In this document: piece after piece, positions 56,345 to 64,000 of the stretch | How positions within the stretch are numbered: the first letter of the stretch is position 1 | Layout: each line of letters begins with the position of its first letter | Origin: Adiantum capillus-veneris | Taxonomy: Eukaryota; Streptophyta; Polypodiopsida; Polypodiales; Pteridaceae | Length of the DNA: 64,000 nucleotides | NCBI GenBank assembly: GCA_014529385.2 | Contig: CM043962.1 | Coordinates: forward strand, 122,874,470 to 122,938,469 | Reading direction: 5' to 3' | Translations under genes and position numbers: made by a program | Notes under the pieces: model-generated | Databases searched by the model: none | The model's input: only the letters and a program-made list of their open reading frames with translations | What the model was told of the DNA's origin: nothing

Positions 56345-57842
56345 ATGGTCGTCACTCGAAGCGGAATGGATACTTCGCATATAGGTGATGAGCATGAGAG
56401 AGGCGACGAAGACTCGTTCCCACTCGGAGATGATTTCAACCCTCCCCCTTCGCCATCTACTTCACTAAGTCCACCAAACCCTATGGAGGAAATGGTCAAG
56501 CAGATGATGGCCATGATGGATAGACAAGAAGCAAATCGCCTTGCTCAGGACCGTGAGCGCCTTGCTCACCGTGAGCGCGACGAAAGAGCCCGTGAACGCG
56601 ACGACAGAATTGCAAGAATGGCCGTAGACCAAGAAGCCAAGGATTGCGAGCGCGACGAAAGAAACGCAAGATTTGCTGCACAACAAGAAGAAAATCGCAT
56701 TGCTTTAGAACGCAAACGCGACGTAAGAAAAGAACGAAAACAACTACGAAAGGAGGAAGCGGCAACACGAGCCGCAACTTTGGAGGCCGAGCGTGAAGCT
56801 CGACGAGAGCTACACACTCAAGAGTTGCTTGCCCAAGTCCTAGCCTCGAAGATCGAACCACCCAAAGATCGTGGGAGTTCGTCAAGTGGCGCAAGCCACG
56901 ACGCGGATTCCAATCATCTAGTCACAGAAAAGTTGACTTTCAGTAAGTATGACGGTAAGATGGATGCTACTGTTATTCATTCTTGGTTGCATCAATTTAA
57001 TGCTTATTTTGCGACAATTAAGAAGACAGGAAATAGCAAAGTTTTGACGGCAGCTATGTACCTTGCCGGTGATGCCATCAATTGGTACCACGCATGGCAA
57101 GAGGCACAGCTAGCCGCGCACCTAGAGGCAGCCGACGATTTCACGCCTCTCTTTTAGTTGGGCTGGTTTCCAAGACAAGCTTAAGGCGCGGCTTATACCA
57201 CCTCAGTATCTCGCACGATTGAAGGACGATTGGCATGTTCTCAAGCAAAATGGTATGCCGGTTATGTCGTTTTCTAATCGTGTTTTGCAGCTAGGTACCC
57301 AACTACGCATGTCGGATGATGAGCGTAAAGAGGCTTTTCTTTTTGGATTGGACAAGTATATCAAGTACGATGTCGAGGTATTCGATCCAATCGATCTCAA
57401 CAAGGCGGTAGCGATTGCTCTCACACAGGAGATGAAGCACAACAAGGGAAAGCCTAAGGAGAACAAGACTTCCACAAGTACCTCGCAGACTTCTCAAAAC
57501 CCTCAGAACGGCAAGAATGGTAAGAATGATAACTCTTCTAACCAATCTTTCAACAGTCTCTCATCAAAGAATTCTTCCAATGAATCTAAGGATAAGGCTA
57601 ACATAATTACTAAACCTAAGCTTACTCTAGATAAAAAGGTAGCACAAGGAATTGTAGGAGGTTACATCACTTCGGAAGAACAAAACACTTATTCTAAGGA
57701 AGGTCGTTGTTTTCATTGTCACATTAAGGGTCACATAAAACGAACATGTCCTAAGCTTGAATCGAATGAATCTACAGAACCCACTACATCTGTCAATGCA
57801 ATGAATGATAACACGATTGTGTGGCTTTCGTCCCGGTATTGA
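56345..57842 (+). pseudogene. gag of F1 with zinc knuckle
   Basis: Gag-type structural protein. ATG at 56345 (MVVTRSGMDTSHIG) leads to a long Arg/Glu/Asp-rich helical region (about residues 55-165), then the Gag core with LTFSKYDGKMDATVIHSWL and YLAGDAINWYHAWQ. A stop near 57155 and a frame change are followed by the frame 57219-57842, with WHVLKQNGMPVMSFSNRVLQ, a Ser/Asn/Lys-rich linker and the knuckle CFHCHIKGHIKRTC near 57711. Only this one clear break separates the two halves. The order and length are normal for gypsy Gag. Confidence 0.87.
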
Positions 57843-58100
57843 CGCTCTCATCACGGAGGAGTGCCTTGATGTGTTGTTTGCAATTCAACAGACTGCCTTC
57901 ACTAGAAGATTTGTTGTTTCTCCTCTCTCAGGATGTGATATGATTTTAAGCATGAAATGGTTTCGTGAACTGAACCCTCTCGTTGATTGGGAGGCTAACA
58001 CTTCAACTCTCAATGCCAAAAGCGATTCTCCTACTGTCTTTCATGGAGTGGACATTGCTCCTTCTCCATCTCTCATTGCTAATATGCAAGACAAGATTGA
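57843..58100 (+). pseudogene. Protease C-terminal half of F1
   Basis: Includes FRPGIDALITEECLD and then CDMILSMKWFRELNPLVDWE, the segment after the active site in gypsy proteases (usually xxLGMxWL). The Asp-Ser/Thr-Gly active site itself is missing: sequence jumps from PGIDALI to EECLD. Confidence 0.6.
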
Positions 58101-58480
58101 AAGGATTCAGGAAGAGGAGACTCTCGCACTCTCTTTCTCTCCACAGCATGACACACAAAATTTGCATGATTATGAGAAGCATGATGAATTGAATGATAAT
58201 GATTTGCATGATGATTTGGATGATAAAGACAAGCATGATGATTTGGATGATAAAGACAAGCATGATGCGTTGCATGAATATGATGTGAACATGAAGATGA
58301 TGTGATTGTTCACAAGGATGATGTGTTAGTGGATGCTTTTTCTAGCGAAGCTAACCTTGTTGCAGATTCGATCAATCACGAAGGATCGATCTTGGCTGTC
58401 GAGCCTAGGTCCCAAGAATCCCTTCAGGAAGAACCGATCTTGGCTCTCGAGCCTTGGTCGAAAGAACCCTCACAGGAAGT
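58101..58480 (+). CDS. His/Asp-rich repeat ORF of F1
   Basis: Follows the protease remnant in the place where reverse transcriptase should start. It contains repeats around HDDLDDKDK (about 58205-58265) preceded by HDTQNLHDYEKHDEL. A frame change near 58300 leads to VDAFSSEANLVADSINHEGS and duplicated ILAVEPRS/ILALEPWS blocks. F2 has the same ORF, uninterrupted, with more and different repeats. No family recognised. It could be an expanded protease-polymerase linker or a separate function such as metal or nucleic-acid binding; not determined. Confidence 0.5.
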
Positions 58481-59178
58481 ATTATGTGTTCGCATGATTG
58501 ATACGCACGCATTGTTTGAGTGTTTCATTCGTGAAGGTTTCCTTTATTTTAGTCAACATCGTTATGTGATCCCTTTTCCTAGGCATGACATATTGTATGA
58601 TGAGCACGAATGTATGCGGATTGTGCATGAAAAGTTGAAAAGTTTGTATGTCAGGAAGTCACATTCCATGTCTCTTCCTTGGCATGACACAGTTTTTGAA
58701 CGAGCAAATGATAGTATGAGCACCAAGCATGGGCATTTCCATTGTGATTTGCCATAGTTGATTGATTTTGATCAAACAGAAAAGATTCGACCTCATTGTT
58801 TGCATGTGTTTGATGAACGGGTTGTCACTCCATCTCTATGTTCATCTACTTTGCATACACAGTCTTTAGAGAAGACAATATTTTTTTCCTTCACTTTACA
58901 TGGAATGGGTATGTTCATGGTTTTGTGTTGGAAATGGTTTCAGAAATTTTCAACCATGGAGATTCTTGAAGAAGAAAGAAGCATGACTCTAAGCGAAGTT
59001 GAAGCATCGAAGGAGCTACATAAGACTTTGTGTCGCTTTCGGCGCGGCCCAAAGAAGCAAGCGTTGCAAACCTTTATGAAGTTAAAGTACCGCACGATCC
59101 ACACATCAGAGTGGGCTGGCGAAGAGTCCCTTCCAGGATTCCGGATGCTATTGGCAATCTCCCTCGACGCCATACAGT
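58481..59178 (+). pseudogene. Pol tail remnant of F1 (integrase start and chromodomain-like end)
   Basis: CFIREGFLYFSQHRYVIPF (about 58520-58578) resembles IREGLLYFRHHLSVLP in the integrase zinc domain of element E. The rest up to 58757 (ECMRIVHEKLKSL, SMSTKHGHFHCDLP) is unrecognised but conserved in F2. After a stop at 58756, the end LHKTLCRFRRGPKKQALQTF, MKLKY matches the chromodomain-like tail of E. Catalytic integrase motifs are absent. A frame break near 59130 separates the last codons. Confidence 0.55.
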
Positions 59179-59198
59179 TCGGTACCAGTACCTCACTT

Positions 59199-59212
59199 TA
59201 AAAAGGAGGGGA
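59199..59212 (+). other. Polypurine tract of F1
   Basis: taaaaaggagggga before the 3' LTR, identical to E (36426-36439). Confidence 0.88.
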
Positions 59213-60481
59213 TGTCACGTGACACATCCAACCCTATGTGTCCGTGGACAAGCTACAACACGACAAGGGTTCAGTTCAGTCCAGTCAGTCTAGATTAGAA
59301 GTGATATGGTACTTTTGTGAGTCTATTCGAAGACCGTGCATGCCCAATCACTTAGTATATATGCATATCCTCTGGTTGGACACAGCATGATCATCAGAAA
59401 TCCCATCAGAATCCATTAGAATCAGTTAGCGGATTTTTCCAGCGATTTTAGCCTATTTTCCCTATTTTTGACATTTTTCACTTATTAATTTAAGTGACTT
59501 CCCAACAAAAGTAGGTAGGGCAATTTTGCTAAGTTTGTATATAAGTAAACCCAAGTTAGCACTCAATGGCAGAAGAGGCAGCAGGAGCACCGCTCAACAG
59601 GCACCTTCTCAGTAGGATCCCAAAGGCTTCTAGTGTTTTTGCTCCACAGTAGTTTGGCTAGCGTTTTGGACAAGACACAGCAGATCAGCCAGCGTTTTGC
59701 CCTTGCAGATCCCTGGCAACAAGACCACAGCAGATCAGCCTAGCGTTTTTGCATCTGCAAAACCTCGGCGACAGAAACACCATTTTCAGCCCTAGCGTTT
59801 TTGCATCTGCCAGCAACCTCAGCGTTTTGCAGATCTATCGCGACAGAATCAGCCCTAGGACCAGCGTTTTCAGTTTTCAGCAGTTCGCAGATCTCACCTT
59901 TCCGCAGCAGTTCCTCGCTGCACGGTCAGTTTCTGCAAGGTTTACAGTTTCATCCCGGAAAACGCAGATTTCAGCATCTGCGTTTTCAGCGCGGCGTCGT
60001 CGTATCGTCGCCATCGACATCGTCATCGACATAGAGTCAGAATTCAGCAGATACAAGATTTGCAGATTGCAGCCCATAGCGTTTTTGGACAGCAGTAGAA
60101 AGATTACAGATTTCAGCCCTTAGGTCGACTTCGTCATCATCGTCGTGATCGTCGACATAGCTTAGACTTGCATCAGTCTCATGCATTCCATTTGTACCAG
60201 GTTGTGCAATCATAAGTAGACCACTCTCGTCGACGAGAGTGGTGCCTTTGGAGGAGGGTTTTACGTCGTCTTTGGTGTCGTATCTCTCTTCTCTCTTCTC
60301 TCTCTATCTCTCAGTCTCATACTCTTGCACGCACAGTGTCCATTCTCTTTGTTTGTGATCATAGCACTTTCCATTAAGAACGGAAGGCTCTACCTTCCAT
60401 AAGAACTAAAAGGAACCTTGAGCACAGTTCGGAGCACTCATCTTGAGCAAAGCGCAAACATTCGTTTCGCTGCACCTAATA
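59213..60481 (+). repeat. 3' LTR of F1
   Basis: 1,269 bp. Lacks about 27 bp (around 59884) present in the 5' LTR. End mutated to TA. Contains the TATA box (59538-59545), AGCGTTTTT motifs and the perfect 24-bp palindrome (60220-60243). Confidence 0.92.
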
Positions 60482-60486
60482 AGTCA

Positions 60487-61653
60487 GTCTAGATTAGAAG
60501 TGATGTGGCACTTTTGTGAGTCTATTCGTAGACCGTGCATGCCCAGTCACTTAGTGTAGATGTATATCCTCTGGTTGCACACAACAAGATCATAAGCATT
60601 CTCATCAAAATCCATCAAAATTCTTCAGGGGAATTTTCTAGTGTATTTAGTCTATTTTACCTATTTTTGACATTTTTCACTTATTATTTTTAAGTGACTT
60701 TTGTTGGAAAGTAGGTAGGGCAAATTGAGTAAGTTTGTATAGAGCTAGCACTATTTGGTAGAAGAGGCAACAGGAGCCAAGCTCAGTAGGCAACTTCTCA
60801 ACAAGACCCCTTGGCGGTTTTCCCCTCCAAGCAAGAAGAAGCAGCATCCCCTAGCATTTTTGAAGATCCCTTCTTCTAGCGTTTTTGGAAAGCTGCATCA
60901 GCTTGGCGTTTTTGCTTCGGCATCATCGTCACGGAGATCCCATCAGTTAGCGTTTTTGCATCAGATCTTCCCGCAAGCATCCCACAGCACCTAGCGTTTT
61001 TGGAAGCATTATCAGGCTAGCGTTTTTGCATCAGATCTGCACCGCCAGAATATCTCAGTGTGCAGCGTTTTTCAGCAATGAAGTACTTGCAGATTCAACC
61101 CTAAGAAGGTAGCAGATTCAGCCCGGGAAGACCATCAGTTTTCAGTCTAAAGAAACCTCAGTTTTCAGCCCTCAAACCTGCAGATTTTCAGCGTCAAAGA
61201 CCCACAGAAAACAGCCCCCAAATCAGCGTTTTGGACTAGTCGCAGATTTCAGTCAGCGTTTTTGGACAATAGTAGAAAGATTGCAGATTTCAGCCCTTAG
61301 GTCGACTTCGTCATCACCGTCGTCATCGCCAACATAGCCTAGACTTGCATCCGTCACATGCATTCAATTTGTACTAGATTGTGTAATCATAAGTAGACCA
61401 CTCTCGTCGACGAGAGTGGGGCCTTCGGAGGAGGGTTTTACAACGTCTCTGGTGTCGTATCTCTCTTCTCTCTCTATCTCTCAATCTCATACACTTGTAC
61501 GCACAGTGTCCATTCACTTTGTTTGTGATCATAGCATTCTCTCATTAAGAACGGAAGGCTCTCCCTTCCATAGGAACAAAAGGAACCTTGAGCACAATTC
61601 GAAGCACTCAATCTTGAGCAAAGCGCAAAACATTCATTCCGCTGCACCTAACA
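60487..61653 (+). repeat. F2 5' LTR, remainder
   Basis: Continues from 54553 after the F1 insertion (duplicate agtca 60482-60486). It has diverged strongly from the F1 LTR in the motif array (60850-61260) but keeps the palindrome (61397-61420) and the end gctgcacctaaca. Confidence 0.88.
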
Positions 61654-61654
61654 T

Positions 61655-61666
61655 TGGTATCAGAGC
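61655..61666 (+). other. Primer binding site of F2
   Basis: tggtatcagagc, as in F1. Confidence 0.92.
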
Positions 61667-62008
61667 TTTGGCAGTGTTCTGTATCACTCAAGGAAAGAAC
61701 CACAAGAATCACAACAATTTTTTTGCTTGTTGCGGTCGCACGAACCCAAGTTCGCTTGGGCGTGTCGATTCCTAATCGTGTTTTTGAAGAGTGACAGGAA
61801 TCCTAGGAATGAAGGGCTTGTCCAACCTCCCCTTGTGCCTCTTTTCACTCATTGAGAGCGGACCGTGCACTTAGCGGTCGGCCAATCGACGTGAGGTGGG
61901 AAAAAGCAATCTCGGTGTGAGCGCAAGGCCGCCAAGGGGTGCGCTTGCGGAAAAGAGCAGAACTCGGGTGAAGAGAAGATCGTTCTCTAACACAGATTGC
62001 AAGCGAAA

Positions 62009-62140
62009 GAAGAACCACAAGAACCCAAGACCCCAAGAACCCGCAAGAACCTCAAGACCCTCAAGAACTCAAGAACCTCAAGAACCCAAGTTTCTTGTGA
62101 ACTTAAGAACCCCAGACCACAAGTACCCACAAGAACCCAT
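62009..62140 (+). repeat. CAAGAACCY array in the F2 leader
   Basis: About a dozen units of caagaaccy and variants, in the same place as in F1 but with a different copy number and order. Confidence 0.85.
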
Positions 62141-62149
62141 GACTTCAGA

Positions 62150-62512
62150 ATGGTCATCACTCGAAGTGGGATGGATACTTCGCTTGGAGGTGATGAGCAT
62201 AAGAGAGGAGAAGAAGAATTTTCCCCACCAGGAAGTTTTTCCGACCCTCCCCCTTCCCCATCTACGACAAGGATTGCACTAACTCCTATGAAGGAGTTGC
62301 TGCAGTTGTTTCTGGACAGAAAGTTAGAACGCGAAGAAAGAGAAGCAGAAAGAAAGGCCTACGAAGAAGAAATGGCAGCCATAGAGCGTCAATACGACTT
62401 GGAAGAAAACGAAAGTCAAGCAAGATTTGATCGCGAGAATAAAGCAAGAATGCAAGAGTATGAAGAACAGAGCGTCCGACACATGAAAGAGATGTTGCGA
62501 CTCTTTTCTTAA
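62150..62512 (+). pseudogene. gag N-terminus of F2
   Basis: ATG at 62150 (MVITRSGMDTSLGG), parallel to F1, followed by a Glu/Arg-rich helical region (EREEREAERKAYEEEMAAIE). It ends at a TAA where F1 continues into the Gag core. The core, zinc knuckle and protease are absent: the next sequence matches F1 from about 58085 onward. It is therefore a deletion derivative rather than a simple pseudogene. Confidence 0.75.
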
Positions 62513-62524
62513 GTTCAGGCACAG

Positions 62525-63007
62525 ATGCAAGAGATTCGGGAAAAGGAGACTCTCTCAGTCTCTTCTTCTCCAAAGCATGACACACAGGATTTGCATGATT
62601 ATGAGAAGCATGATGAGTTGATTGAAAATGATGAGCATGATGATTTGGATGCCAATGATTTGCATAATGATTTGGATAACAATGACAAGCATGATGATTT
62701 GCATGATCAAGATGTGATTTCTCACAAGCATGATGATTTGCATGATCAAGATGTGATTTCTCACAAGCATGATGAGTTGCATGAAAAGAATGTGATTGTT
62801 CACAAGAAGGATGATGTGTTAGTTGATGCTTTTTCTAGCGAAGCTAACCTCGTTGTAGAGTCGATCAATCACGAAGAATCGATCTTGGCTTTCGAGTCGA
62901 GGTCCAAAGAACCCCACAGGACGATTCGATCATTCAAGAAGAACCGATCTTGGCTCTCGAGCCTAGGTCCAAAGAAACCTCACAGGAAGTATTATGTGTT
63001 CGCATGA
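62525..63007 (+). CDS. His/Asp-rich repeat ORF of F2
   Basis: An open 160-codon frame: SPKHDTQDLHDYEKHDEL, then repeats HDDLDANDLHNDLDNNDK, a 13-residue unit HDDLHDQDVISHK twice, HDELHEKNVIVHKKDD, then VDAFSSEANLVVESINHEES. It is homologous to the ORF at 58101-58480 of F1, but with different repeat number. The frame ends in a shifted region near 62930. Function unknown; conserved sequence between two copies with otherwise different internal deletions makes it a real component of the family. Confidence 0.5.
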   Translation: MQEIREKETLSVSSSPKHDTQDLHDYEKHDELIENDEHDDLDANDLHNDLDNNDKHDDLHDQDVISHKHDDLHDQDVISHKHDELHEKNVIVHKKDDVLVDAFSSEANLVVESINHEESILAFESRSKEPHRTIRSFKKNRSWLSSLGPKKPHRKYYVFA

Positions 63008-63700
63008 TTGATACGCACGTATTGTTCGAGTGTTTCATTCGTGATCGTTTCTTGTATTTTAGTCCCTTTTCGTAAGCATGACATATTGTACGTTGAGCAC
63101 GTTTCACTCATGAATGAGCACGAACGTATGCGGATTGTTCATGAAAAGTTGAAAAATATGCATGTAAGGAAGTCACATTCCATGTTTCTTCCTTGGCATG
63201 ACATAGTTGTAGAAAGAGCACATGACAGTATGAGCACCAAGCATGGGCATTTCTGTTGTGAATTGCCACAGTTGATTGCTTTAGATCAAACGAGAAAGAT
63301 TTGATCTCATTGTTTGCGTGTGTGTGGTGATTGGTTTGGCACTCCGTCTCTTTGTTCATCTACATTGCATACACAGTCTTTTAGGAATACAAGATTTTTT
63401 CCATTCACTTTACATGGAATAGGTATGTTCATGGTTTTGTGTTGGAAATGGTTTTAGGAATTTTCAGCCATGGAGATTCTTGAAGAAGAAAGAAGCATGA
63501 CTCTAGACGAAGTTAAATCATTGAAGGAGCCACATAAGACTTTGTGTCGCTTTCGGCGCGGCTCAAAGAAGCAAGCGTTGCAGACCTTTATGAAGTTCAA
63601 GTACCGCACGACCCACACATCAGAGTGGGCCGGTGAAGAGTTCCTTTATAGGATTCTGGATGCTATTGGCGATCTCCCTCGACGCCATACAGTTCGGTAC
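63008..63700 (+). pseudogene. Pol tail remnant of F2
   Basis: Parallel to 58481-59178 in F1: ERMRIVHEKLKNMHVRKSHS, SMSTKHGHFCCELP, and after stops the chromodomain-like end LCRFRRGSKKQALQTFMKFK. Shows the F1 tail is a family feature. Confidence 0.5.
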
Positions 63701-63713
63701 CAGTACCTTACTT

Positions 63714-63727
63714 TGAAAAGGAGGGGA
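63714..63727 (+). other. Polypurine tract of F2
   Basis: tgaaaaggagggga, one base different from F1 and E. Confidence 0.85.
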
Positions 63728-64000
63728 TTTCACGTGACACATCCAACCCTATGTGTCCGTGGACAAGCTACAACATGATCAGGATCAGTCAGTCCAGTCA
63801 ATCTAGATTAGAAGTGATATGGCACTTTTGTGAGTCTATTCGTAGACCGTGCATGCCCAGTCACTTAGTGTAGATGCATATTCTCTGGTTGCACACAACA
63901 AGATCATAAGCATTCCCATCAGAATCCATCAGAATCCTTCAGGGGAATTTTTCAGTGCATTTAGCCTATTTTACCTATTTTTGACGTTTTTCACTTATTA
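63728..64000 (+). repeat. 3' LTR of F2 (partial)
   Basis: Starts ttcacgtgacac, with the TG start mutated to TT. Runs out of the window after 273 bp, inside the U3 part. Confidence 0.88.

Larger units (their letters stand above)
54554..60481 (+). mobile_element. Non-autonomous gypsy-type element F1, nested in the LTR of F2
   Basis: 5,928 bp: 5' LTR 54554-55846, tRNA-Met primer site, gag, part of protease, His/Asp-rich ORF, remnant of integrase start and chromodomain-like tail, polypurine tract, 3' LTR 59213-60481. Target duplication agtca (54549-54553 and 60482-60486) is perfect. Removing F1 restores an F-family LTR across cagtccagtca|gtctag. No reverse transcriptase, RNase H or integrase core. 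Confidence 0.9.
37880..64000 (+). other. ATG16: ATG16 intron 3, more than 26 kb, continues past the window
   Basis: Begins at the donor gtattt and no later ATG16 exon is visible. After removing elements G/H and F1/F2 only about 1.15 kb of other sequence remains (37880-38047 and 53496-54479). Alternative: the gene is truncated here and the WD40 part is lost; the window cannot tell. Confidence 0.65.
54480..64000 (+). mobile_element. Non-autonomous gypsy-type element F2, interrupted by F1, continues past window
   Basis: 5' LTR in two parts (54480-54553 and 60487-61653, split by F1), internal region 61654-63727, 3' LTR from 63728 on. The two LTRs share the catgatcagg block, distinguishing them from F1. 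Internally only a gag N-terminus, a His/Asp-rich repeat ORF and a pol-tail remnant are present: no gag core, zinc knuckle, protease, reverse transcriptase, RNase H or integrase core. Confidence 0.85.

Overview
The window is nuclear DNA from a plant with a large, repeat-dense genome. It contains tRNA-Met-primed Ty1/copia and Ty3/gypsy retrotransposons, some with chromodomain tails, long GA/CT microsatellites, and one host gene, ATG16 (autophagy), whose introns are filled with nested elements. No bacterial, organellar or rRNA/tRNA gene was seen. The lineage is not decided by the sequence. Very large introns and old, broken elements suggest a fern, gymnosperm or other large-genome plant; this is inference.

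Layout. 1-2705: unclassified sequence with small tandem repeats. 2706-7752: complete but decayed copia element A (+). 9638-13336: short copia-type element C without pol, whose 5' LTR is split by a 1.84-kb hAT-like DNA transposon (9798-11639) carrying a minisatellite. 13337-17662: microsatellites and an unrecognised coiled-coil-like remnant. 17663-21390: copia element B (-), same family as A, 5'-truncated. 21500-24930 (-): unclassified acidic ORF remnants next to an LTR-like sequence with a primer-site-like hairpin. 25500-29290 (-): gypsy remnant D, with protease misplaced after integrase.

31252-37879: the first three coding exons of ATG16 (+), with canonical splice sites and compatible phases, giving 170 residues. 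Intron 1 (6 kb) carries a GA microsatellite, a foldback element and gypsy fragment E, itself split by a solo-LTR-like insertion. Intron 3 starts at 37880 and does not end in the window (more than 26 kb). It holds two two-level nests. Gypsy G (38048-53490, target duplication taaca) contains gypsy H (42551-50988, cacca/cacta). Element F2 (from 54480 past the window end) contains F1 (54554-60481, agtca) inside its own 5' LTR; F1 and F2 belong to one family.

The best candidate for something undescribed is the F family. Both copies have gag-type N-termini, primer sites and polypurine tracts but no reverse transcriptase, RNase H or integrase core. In their place is a His/Asp-rich repeat ORF, followed by a tail resembling the chromodomain tail of pol. 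The LTRs carry a near-perfect 24-bp palindrome in the transcribed leader and arrays of an AGCGTTTTT motif. Fragment E shares a 43-bp 3' junction with F1 and is the likely autonomous relative.
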